A DNA stretch of 6,440 bases. Source: Bacteroidota bacterium. GTDB taxonomy: Bacteria > Bacteroidota > Bacteroidia > Flavobacteriales > Flavobacteriaceae. The notes under the pieces are model-generated. The model had not been told where the DNA came from. It did no database searches and saw only the letters and a program-made list of their open reading frames with translations. The DNA lies in assembly GCA_021793535.1 (NCBI GenBank), contig JAJYSO010000106.1, positions 1 through 6,440 of the forward strand. The letters are read 5' to 3'. The position numbers were made by a program, and so were the translations under genes. Below are positions 1 through 5,187 of this stretch, in pieces; within the stretch, counting starts at the first letter, position 1; every line of letters begins with the position of its first letter.

Positions 1-86
1 TCCGATCTGTACCCTCAAAGCTGAACAAGTTGAAATGTGTTTTTATGTTCGGGCTTGGATATGTGAGAAAGGCATTATCAAAAGCA

Positions 87-101
87 GCTTATCAGATAAG
101 C
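87..101. repeat. 15-nt dyad, possible operator
   Basis: GCTTATC-A-GATAAGC is a perfect 7-bp inverted repeat around one central base. A one-base centre is too tight for an RNA hairpin, so if it is functional it would more likely be a binding site for a dimeric regulator. It lies about 185 bp upstream of the arginine decarboxylase start. It could be a chance occurrence. Confidence 0.35.
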
Positions 102-180
102 AACCGGATTTTAAAGCTTACTTTCTATAATTATTCGTCATTATATACTCCTTCGGAAGTTCGGAATTATCCTATCCAGC

Positions 181-200
181 ACTTCATATTACTTCGTATT
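181..200. repeat. Tandem 10-bp direct repeat upstream of speA
   Basis: ACTTCATATT is followed directly by ACTTCGTATT, so two 10-bp units differ at one position. The spacing is about one helical turn. Together with the TTCGGAA pair at 152-158 and 160-166 it gives a repeat-rich patch about 85-135 bp before the operon. This is the arrangement expected of a multi-site regulator, but no known binding motif is recognised. Confidence 0.4.
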
Positions 201-225
201 TGATTAGTTTTTTTTAGATTCGTAA

Positions 226-247
226 AGTAGGAAGCCCTATTCCTACT
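226..247 (+). promoter_or_regulatory. Hairpin in the leader of the polyamine operon
   Basis: AGTAGGAA (226-233) pairs with TTCCTACT (240-247) around the 6-nt loop GCCCTA. No T-run follows on the plus strand, so it is not a plus-strand terminator. If transcription starts upstream, it would sit about 40 nt before the TTG start of arginine decarboxylase, where it could stabilise the mRNA or affect translation. It might instead be the weak end of a minus-strand unit, but no gene is visible to support that. Confidence 0.4.
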
Positions 248-286
248 CCAAAAATTACTCTATTTATCTAAAAAAAACTTCCTCTT

Positions 287-1687
287 TTGAAAACAAAATA
301 TATCGATCTCATTGATCAAACTTATTATTTCCCTCAAAAGGAATTTTGGGTGAACGACAAAAATCTTTTGCAATTTCACGATGTGGACATGATGTCGCTC
401 GTTCAAAAATACGGGACACCTTTAAAGTTTAACTATTTACCCAAAATATCTGAAAACATCTTATCGGCCAAAACCTGGTTTTCTGATGCGTTGACAAAAT
501 ATGACTATCAAGGGAATTATTTTTACAGCTACTGTACCAAAAGCTCTCATTTTAAGCACGTTTTAAACGAAGCCTTAAAAAACGATATTCAAATTGAAAC
601 TTCTTCTGCCTTTGATATCGACATTGTCAAGGCACTTAAGAAAGAAAAACGAATTACCGAGGATACTTTTGTATTGTGCAATGGGTTTAAACGGGGCCAG
701 TACATTTCCAATATTGCCGACCTGATCAACTCTGGTCATAAAAAATGTCTTCCCATCATCGATAATTATGAAGAATTAAATCTTCTGAATCAAGAAATTA
801 AAGGCTCTTATAACGTAGGTATCCGTATTGCCGCCGAAGAGGAACCAAAATTCGAGTTTTATACTTCGCGTCTGGGGATCGGCTATAAAGACATCGTCCC
901 CTTCTACAAAAACAAAGTCCAACAAATGGAACATGTCACGGTAAAAATGTTACATTTTTTCATCAATACCGGGATACGAGATACCGCATATTACTGGAAC
1001 GAGCTCAATAAATGCCTCAATGTTTATACGAAGCTCAAGAAAATATGCCCAAGCCTGGATAGCCTGAACATCGGAGGAGGGTTCCCCATTAAAAATTCAC
1101 TAGCCTTTGAATATGATTACGCCTATATAGTGGATGAAATTGTGAACCAAATTCAATTGGCCTGCAAAGCAGCCCAAGTTCCAACCCCTCACATCTTTAC
1201 CGAATTCGGTAGCTTTACCGTGGGTGAAAGCGGGGGTGCAATCTATCAAATTCTATATCAGAAGAAACAAAACGACCGTGAAAAATGGAACATGATCGAC
1301 TCCTCTTTCATTACTACATTGCCCGATAGCTGGGCCATAAGTCGACGTTTTGTCATGCTTCCCGTCAACCGTTGGCAGGACGAGTACGAACGTGTCTTTT
1401 TGGGAGGATTAACCTGCGATAGTGAAGATTATTACAACAGTGAGCAACATGTTCATGCCATTTATCTTCCTAAATACAACGAAAACAAACCTCTCTATAT
1501 CGCGTTCTTTCATACGGGAGCTTATCAAGAGACCATCGGGGGCTTTGGCGGGTTGCAACATTGCTTGATTCCCGCACCCAAGCATATTTTAATCGATAAA
1601 AATGAGGAAGGAGAAATCACAACGGAGTTATTCGCACCTCAACAAACCAGCAAACAATTATTAAATATCCTAGGTTATGACAACTAA
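287..1687 (+). CDS. speA: Arginine decarboxylase, short PLP-dependent form
   Basis: The product is predicted to decarboxylate L-arginine to agmatine, the first step of putrescine synthesis, in the cytoplasm. The 466-residue protein has the alanine-racemase/ODC fold plan. The likely PLP lysine is K85 in the N-terminal barrel (YCTKSS), a glycine loop that would hold the PLP phosphate is at G263-G265 (NIGGGFP), and the C-terminal CDSED (C377, D378) matches the catalytic Cys-Asp of the fold. It is much shorter than the roughly 630-660-residue enterobacterial SpeA and matches the form I know from Flavobacteriia. The start must be TTG: an in-frame stop lies at 269-271, and the first in-frame ATG is residue 34, inside conserved sequence. 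The last 11 bases overlap the agmatinase gene. Arginine as substrate rests on family resemblance and on that neighbour; a related basic or carboxylated amino-acid substrate cannot be excluded from sequence alone. Confidence 0.92.
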   Translation: MKTKYIDLIDQTYYFPQKEFWVNDKNLLQFHDVDMMSLVQKYGTPLKFNYLPKISENILSAKTWFSDALTKYDYQGNYFYSYCTKSSHFKHVLNEALKNDIQIETSSAFDIDIVKALKKEKRITEDTFVLCNGFKRGQYISNIADLINSGHKKCLPIIDNYEELNLLNQEIKGSYNVGIRIAAEEEPKFEFYTSRLGIGYKDIVPFYKNKVQQMEHVTVKMLHFFINTGIRDTAYYWNELNKCLNVYTKLKKICPSLDSLNIGGGFPIKNSLAFEYDYAYIVDEIVNQIQLACKAAQVPTPHIFTEFGSFTVGESGGAIYQILYQKKQNDREKWNMIDSSFITTLPDSWAISRRFVMLPVNRWQDEYERVFLGGLTCDSEDYYNSEQHVHAIYLPKYNENKPLYIAFFHTGAYQETIGGFGGLQHCLIPAPKHILIDKNEEGEITTELFAPQQTSKQLLNILGYDN

Positions 1688-1688
1688 A
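1675..1688 (+). repeat. Gene-junction 14-mer, copy 1 (speA/speB overlap)
   Basis: TTATGACAACTAAA contains both the ATG of the agmatinase gene (1677) and the TAA of the arginine decarboxylase gene (1685-1687). The same 14 bases recur at 2603-2616 at the next gene junction, in the same relation to start and stop. The overlap implies translational coupling, with terminating ribosomes reinitiating about 8 nt back. Confidence 0.9.
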
Positions 1689-2615
1689 ACCTATGCCGGC
1701 ATCCCTGAGGAACATTCAAAACTGGGAACGGCAAACATCGTTTTAATTCCGGTTCCTTACGACGGAACCAGTACTTGGCAAAAAGGAGCAGACAAAGGAC
1801 CAGAGGCTTTTTTGGAAGCTTCTGAAAACATGGAACTCTACGACATTGAAACCGACAGCGAGGTCTACAAGCAAGGTGTGTTTCTGGCAGACCCCATCAC
1901 TGAAGGCGAATCTCCCGAAGCCATGGTTGAAGCCGTACACGATACGGTAAAAACATATATTAAAAGAAACAAGTTTGTCACCGTTATCGGAGGAGAACAC
2001 TCCATTTCCATAGGAACGATCCGTGCATTCAACGAATGCTATGACAACCTTACGGTGTTGCATATCGATGCACATGCCGACCTGCGAGAAGAATACTTAG
2101 GCTCAAGATGTAACCACGCCTGTGCTTTATATGAGGCCAGTCAAAAAACGAATCTGGTGCAAGTCGGTATCCGCAGCATGGATAAAGCTGAAACCTACGT
2201 CATGAACACCGATAAAGTCTTCTTTGCACACGAAATGGTAGAAGATGAGTTTTGGATGGATAAAGTCATCGATTTGCTCGGGGAAAATGTCTTTATTACC
2301 TTTGACTTGGATGCCTTTGATCCTTCCATTTTACCGGCTACGGGAACACCAGAGCCCGGAGGAATGCAATGGTATGAGACTTTGGAGTTCTTGAGACGAG
2401 TTTTTGAAGAAAAAAATGTTGTCGGTTTTGATCTCATGGAGTTATGTCCAAATCAAAACCATCCGTCCTCCAATTTTGTAGCAGCCAAATTATACTATAA
2501 AATGCTTAGTTACAAATTCTTGGAAGAGGAAGACTACGGCGAGGACGATCACAATTACACACATCACTTAGGTGATAACTTAAAATTCAATAAAGACGAA
2601 GATTATGACAACTAA
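1677..2615 (+). CDS. speB: Agmatinase (ureohydrolase family)
   Basis: The product is predicted to hydrolyse agmatine to putrescine and urea using a two-metal (Mn) centre. All family metal ligands are visible: H108 (GGEHS), D131, H133 and D135 (DAHAD), and D210 and D212 (FDLDAFDP), plus a late conserved glutamate at E255 (DLMELCP). The 312-residue length is normal for the family. The last 30 or so residues (about 281-312) form a hydrophilic tail rich in Asp, Glu, His and Asn, beyond the catalytic domain. The start is the ATG inside the preceding stop region; the protein reads into family sequence almost at once (YAGIPEE). Arginase, guanidinobutyrase and the aminopropylagmatine ureohydrolase share this fold and these ligands, so the substrate is inferred from the upstream arginine decarboxylase. 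The 3' end overlaps the next gene by 11 nt. Confidence 0.92.
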   Translation: MTTKTYAGIPEEHSKLGTANIVLIPVPYDGTSTWQKGADKGPEAFLEASENMELYDIETDSEVYKQGVFLADPITEGESPEAMVEAVHDTVKTYIKRNKFVTVIGGEHSISIGTIRAFNECYDNLTVLHIDAHADLREEYLGSRCNHACALYEASQKTNLVQVGIRSMDKAETYVMNTDKVFFAHEMVEDEFWMDKVIDLLGENVFITFDLDAFDPSILPATGTPEPGGMQWYETLEFLRRVFEEKNVVGFDLMELCPNQNHPSSNFVAAKLYYKMLSYKFLEEEDYGEDDHNYTHHLGDNLKFNKDEDYDN

Positions 2616-2616
2616 A
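2603..2616 (+). repeat. Gene-junction 14-mer, copy 2 (speB/DHS-like overlap)
   Basis: This is an identical copy of the 14 bases at 1675-1688, again holding the downstream ATG (2605) and the upstream TAA (2613-2615). Because of it, both upstream proteins end in Tyr-Asp-Asn and both downstream proteins begin Met-Thr-Thr-Lys. Confidence 0.9.
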
Positions 2617-3579
2617 GGCCCCATTTCAAAATTCATAGAACACTATTATTTGCACTTCAACGCGGCCACAGTAGTGGATGCTGCTAAAGCCTATGAAGAC
2701 CAACTTAACCGTGGTTCCAAGATGCTAATTTCCTTAGCTGGTGCTATGAGTACCGCGGAATTAGGAAAGATTTTTGCAGAGATGATTCGCCAGGATAAGG
2801 TTCATATTATCTCCTGTACAGGTGCCAATCTAGAAGAAGACATCATGAACCTGGTGGCACACAACCATTACAAACGCGTACCTCATTATCGGGATCTCAG
2901 CCCTCAAGAGGAAAAAGACCTATTGGACAATCACTACAATAGAGTAACCGACACTTGTATTCCTGAAGAAGAAGCTTTCCGAAGGCTACAAGAGCACATC
3001 TTTAAAATCTGGAAAGATGCAGAAGAAAAAGGAGAACGGTATTTCCCTCATCAATACATGTACAAACTACTATTAAGTGGTGTCCTAGAGCAGTATTATG
3101 AAATTGACATCAAGGATTCATGGATGTATGCTGCAGCCAAAAAGAATTTACCCATAGTAGTTCCCGGATGGGAAGACAGTACCATGGGTAATATTTTTAC
3201 CAGCTACGTTCTCAAAGGTCAACTTAAACCCAGTACCGTGAAAAGCGGGATCGAGTACATGGAGTTCCTCGCCAAGTGGTATCCTAAAAACAGTGGAAAA
3301 GGGATCGGTTTTTTTCAGATAGGTGGAGGAATCGCCGGTGATTTCCCGATTTGTGTCGTTCCGATGTTGTATCAGGATATGGAGATGACCGATACACCAT
3401 TCTGGAGTTACTTTTGTCAAATCAGCGACTCTACAACTAGTTATGGAAGTTATTCTGGAGCGGTTCCCAATGAAAAAATTACATGGGGAAAACTGGATGT
3501 GGATACCCCAAAATTTGTCATTGAAAGTGATGCAACCATTGTCGCTCCACTGATCTTTGCTTATTTATTGGATATGTAA
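2605..3579 (+). CDS. Deoxyhypusine-synthase-like polyamine enzyme
   Basis: This 324-residue protein belongs to the NAD-dependent deoxyhypusine synthase family, which moves an aminobutyl group from spermidine or a similar polyamine through an enzyme-lysine imine. Visible landmarks are a glycine/acid NAD-site segment at about 70-79 (SCTGANLEED), WEDSTMGN at 189-196, the GGG loop at 240-242, and the catalytic motif PNEKITWGK ending in K296, which aligns with human K329. E290 and W294 align with human E323 and W327. Other human spermidine contacts appear replaced: D243 by N196, H288 by D246 and D316 by Y283 (aligned from memory). Bacteria lack eIF5A, so true deoxyhypusine synthesis is unlikely. 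Some bacterial members make homospermidine, which would fit a gene cotranscribed with two putrescine-forming enzymes. Family membership is secure; the reaction is not. Confidence 0.9.
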   Translation: MTTKGPISKFIEHYYLHFNAATVVDAAKAYEDQLNRGSKMLISLAGAMSTAELGKIFAEMIRQDKVHIISCTGANLEEDIMNLVAHNHYKRVPHYRDLSPQEEKDLLDNHYNRVTDTCIPEEEAFRRLQEHIFKIWKDAEEKGERYFPHQYMYKLLLSGVLEQYYEIDIKDSWMYAAAKKNLPIVVPGWEDSTMGNIFTSYVLKGQLKPSTVKSGIEYMEFLAKWYPKNSGKGIGFFQIGGGIAGDFPICVVPMLYQDMEMTDTPFWSYFCQISDSTTSYGSYSGAVPNEKITWGKLDVDTPKFVIESDATIVAPLIFAYLLDM

Positions 3580-3604
3580 AGAGGAAAATTGTTCTACACC
3601 AAAT

Positions 3605-3638
3605 AAGAGAGCCATTCCCTAAGGAAGATGGCTCTTTT
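3605..3638. terminator. Hairpin terminator between convergent genes
   Basis: AGAGCCA (3608-3614) pairs with TGGCTCT (3629-3635), and TTCC (3615-3618) continues the stem with GGAA (3623-3626) across a 2-nt bulge and a CTAA loop. The plus strand then reads TTTT, as expected of a terminator for the polyamine operon. On the minus strand the hairpin is followed by the weaker run CTTATTT and may also end lysC transcripts, whose stop lies about 38 nt before it. Confidence 0.75.
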
Positions 3639-3675
3639 CATGTTTTAAATACAGGTCGTACCGACAAGAAACGGA

Positions 3676-4989
3676 TCAAAATAACCTCGAATGCAGTGCT
3701 CGAAGCGCCTCAACTTTATGTTTCTGAGGGAGAAGTACCGAAAGATTGTGTGTGCTCCCCCCATAAGAAATCATTCGAATGGGCAAATGCTTTAGAGCGT
3801 CCATAACAACGGCGGCCTTCCCATGAGTTTCACTTGAAAAATTACCCACCACACAAATAATCGCCTGATCCTTATCTATGTGCACCGTACCAAATTCCTG
3901 TAGCGCTTTATAAAGGGCAGGAAGCTGAGCATCCTGATCAATGGTCAACGAGACAGCAACTTCTGAAGTGGTAATCATATCAATAGGCGTTTTAAAGCCC
4001 TCAAAAACCTCGAATAACTTCTTCAAAAATCCATAGGCCATCAACATCCGAGAGGAGTGAACCGTGATAGCGGTAATACCTTCTTTGGCTGCAATGGCAA
4101 CCACTTCCCTGACGGGCGCCTCTTGAGTGATCAACGTTCCCTTGGCGGTAGGGTGCAGGGTATCGAGTAAACGTACTGGAACCTTTCTAAGTCGGGCGGG
4201 ATGTATGGTTTGGGGATGTAAAATCTTCGCACCAAAATAAGCCAGTTCTGCTGCTTCATCGTAACTGAGGACAGCGATGGCCCTTGTATGAGCAACATAA
4301 CGTGGATCATTATTGTGCAGTCCATCTATATCTGTCCATATCTGTATTTCTTGCACCTGCAAAGCTGCACCAAGAAGTGAAGCCGTATAATCACTCCCCC
4401 CTCTTTTGAGGTTTCCTATACGCTGATCTGCCCTTCTACAAATGAAGCCTTGAATTATAAAAATAGACGCACCAGAGTTGCTAATTACGGGAAGTAACTT
4501 TAGGGAAAGCTTCTCCAGATCGACTTTTTCATCGGGCTCAAGCCAAAGATAATCAGGGGCATAAAGCCAATGACTCAGATGACCAACTTCCTGTAAATAG
4601 AGATGAAAAAGAAAAGTGGACAAGTACTCTCCTGTTGCCAAAACCTGGCCTTCGGTTAACGAAAGCTGTACCGCCTTTTTCCTATGGGCCAGCTTTTTAA
4701 ACTGTTCTTCAATTTCATCAGCAGCAATTTGAAAATGTTCTACCGTTTGTAACAGTTCTTGCGCATAGGAAAGGTGAAAGTCTCGCAGTTTCTCCCGTCG
4801 TTCAGCATAGCTTTCTTCTTGCCCCTCTGCATAAGCTTGATAAAGAGCCACTAACTTATCCGTAACGCCGGCTATTGCAGACAACACCACTACTTTAGGG
4901 GTCGCTTCTTCACTGCTTACCAGGGACAGAACCTTCTTCATTCGTTGCGGTGTAGCGATTGAGGAACCTCCAAATTTTAATACCTTCAT
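3676..4989 (-). CDS. lysC: Aspartate kinase (aspartokinase), monofunctional
   Basis: The product is predicted to phosphorylate L-aspartate to aspartyl-4-phosphate, the first step toward Lys, Thr, Met and diaminopimelate. The N-terminal amino-acid-kinase domain shows KFGGSS (5-10), GE at 120-121, RGGSD (196-200), WTDIDG followed by DPR (218-230) and FGAKILHP (252-259). From about residue 295 to the end is a pair of ACT-type regulatory regions, including the TSEVAVSLT segment typical of LysC enzymes, so allosteric feedback (probably by lysine) is likely. At 437 residues it stops after the ACT region, so this is not a ThrA-type fusion with homoserine dehydrogenase. The start is the ATG that puts the MKVLKFGGSS motif at residue 1. 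No Shine-Dalgarno is visible. Transcription may be controlled by the hairpin just upstream (5006-5035). The gene converges on the polyamine operon. Confidence 0.93.
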   Translation of the reverse strand: MKVLKFGGSSIATPQRMKKVLSLVSSEEATPKVVVLSAIAGVTDKLVALYQAYAEGQEESYAERREKLRDFHLSYAQELLQTVEHFQIAADEIEEQFKKLAHRKKAVQLSLTEGQVLATGEYLSTFLFHLYLQEVGHLSHWLYAPDYLWLEPDEKVDLEKLSLKLLPVISNSGASIFIIQGFICRRADQRIGNLKRGGSDYTASLLGAALQVQEIQIWTDIDGLHNNDPRYVAHTRAIAVLSYDEAAELAYFGAKILHPQTIHPARLRKVPVRLLDTLHPTAKGTLITQEAPVREVVAIAAKEGITAITVHSSRMLMAYGFLKKLFEVFEGFKTPIDMITTSEVAVSLTIDQDAQLPALYKALQEFGTVHIDKDQAIICVVGNFSSETHGKAAVVMDALKHLPIRMISYGGSTHNLSVLLPQKHKVEALRALHSRLF

Positions 4990-5005
4990 ATAAAAAACAA
5001 GAATT

Positions 5006-5035
5006 AAAAAAGGCTTGTCGTGATGACAAGCCTTT
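5006..5035 (-). terminator. Strong intrinsic terminator, candidate lysC attenuator
   Basis: Read on the minus strand, AAAGGCTTGTC (5035-5025) pairs perfectly over 11 bp with GACAAGCCTTT (5019-5009), with loop ATCAC and then further Ts to 5006. It stands about 150 nt after the hflX stop and only 19 nt before the lysC ATG. It may simply terminate hflX. Because almost no room remains for a lysC promoter downstream of it, it may instead be an attenuator that lysC transcripts must read through. The hairpin is certain as sequence; the role is inferred. Confidence 0.85.
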
Positions 5036-5069
5036 AGGTTATTTTTAAATTGAGCAAAAGGAAAATCAT
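5034..5069 (-). CDS. Possible leader peptide ending at the terminator
   Basis: This is an 11-codon ATG frame, MIFLLLNLKIT, whose TAA (5036-5034) overlaps the first bases of the terminator 5' arm. Its last codons are Lys-Ile-Thr, three products of the aspartate pathway, but only one codon of each. A ribosome paused there would cover the 5' arm and block the hairpin. No Shine-Dalgarno is visible, and a frame this short arises easily by chance. Confidence 0.2.
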   Translation of the reverse strand: MIFLLLNLKIT

Positions 5070-5074
5070 CACAC

Positions 5075-5122
5075 CTAAGGTATGTGCTGTTTCTTCCCCT
5101 TTTTAAAACTCAGTATATACAA
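5075..5122 (-). CDS. Possible Lys-rich leader peptide of lysC
   Basis: This is a 15-codon frame with a TTG start, MYILSFKKGKKQHIP. It carries four Lys codons within five (AAA AAG GGG AAG AAA). Its TAG stop (5077-5075) lies inside CCTTAGGT, which is complementary, with one bulge, to ACCTAAAGG at the base of the downstream terminator. That is the geometry of a ribosome-mediated lysine attenuator. The weak points are the absence of an ATG, of a visible ribosome site and of proof of transcription. The arginine decarboxylase gene in this window also appears to use TTG. Confidence 0.25.
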   Translation of the reverse strand: MYILSFKKGKKQHIP

Positions 5123-5145
5123 TTTTATCGTCTTGAAATAAAAAC

Positions 5146-5153
5146 CAAATATA
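5146..5153 (-). promoter_or_regulatory. Bacteroidota -7 element, candidate lysC promoter
   Basis: On the minus strand TATATTTG matches the Bacteroidota primary-sigma -7 consensus TAnnTTTG exactly. No clear -33 TTTG lies about 19-21 bp upstream, so the match is partial. A start a few bases downstream would give a lysC leader of roughly 150 nt containing the candidate leader peptides and the hairpin at 5006-5035. Confidence 0.45.
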
Positions 5154-5187
5154 ACTTTTTTTAAAATATGAAGGCTCCTTTCTCCAC

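Larger units (their letters stand above)
1..286. other. Gene-free upstream region of the polyamine operon
   Basis: I recognise no gene here. Two forward frames stay open from the left edge (to stops at 128-130 and 201-203), but neither has a convincing start or a product I recognise. The stretch is AT-rich and holds a 15-nt dyad (87-101), a repeated TTCGGAA (152-166), a near-perfect tandem decamer (181-200) and an 8-bp hairpin (226-247), all upstream of the first operon gene. The first 8 bases may not be genomic (see findings). The promoter must lie here, but I cannot place it firmly. TAGATTCG at 215-222 is one mismatch from the Bacteroidota -7 element TAnnTTTG, but it has no well-spaced -33 TTTG. 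Confidence 0.6.

Noticed and set aside
130..160. Minus-strand AAGGAG followed by ATG and a 7-codon frame (MTNNYRK)
   Set aside because: It has a good-looking ribosome site, but the frame is only seven codons, no gene follows it on that strand, and there is no promoter or conservation evidence.
3..203. Open forward frame from the left edge, with an internal ATG at 45 giving 52 residues
   Set aside because: No recognisable protein features, no ribosome site, overlap with another open frame (2-130), and the edge bases may be adapter. A chance open frame in AT-rich DNA is as likely.
199..222. TTTG (199-202) plus TAGATTCG (215-222) as a full Bacteroidota promoter for the polyamine operon
   Set aside because: The spacing is 12 nt rather than about 19-21, and the -7 box has a mismatch, so it is not called as a promoter.
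1743..2437. Minus-strand frames antisense to the agmatinase gene
   Set aside because: They lie wholly within a gene with intact catalytic motifs and have the Ser/Phe/Cys-rich composition of shadow frames.
3148..3420. Minus-strand frame antisense to the deoxyhypusine-synthase-like gene
   Set aside because: Shadow of a well-supported coding sequence, with no domain features.
4131..4325. Second minus-strand frame within lysC
   Set aside because: Out-of-frame shadow of the aspartokinase kinase domain.
4990..5187. Lysine riboswitch upstream of lysC
   Set aside because: The gap has no recognisable multi-helix L-box core, and the leader from the candidate promoter is shorter than a typical lysine riboswitch plus its expression platform.
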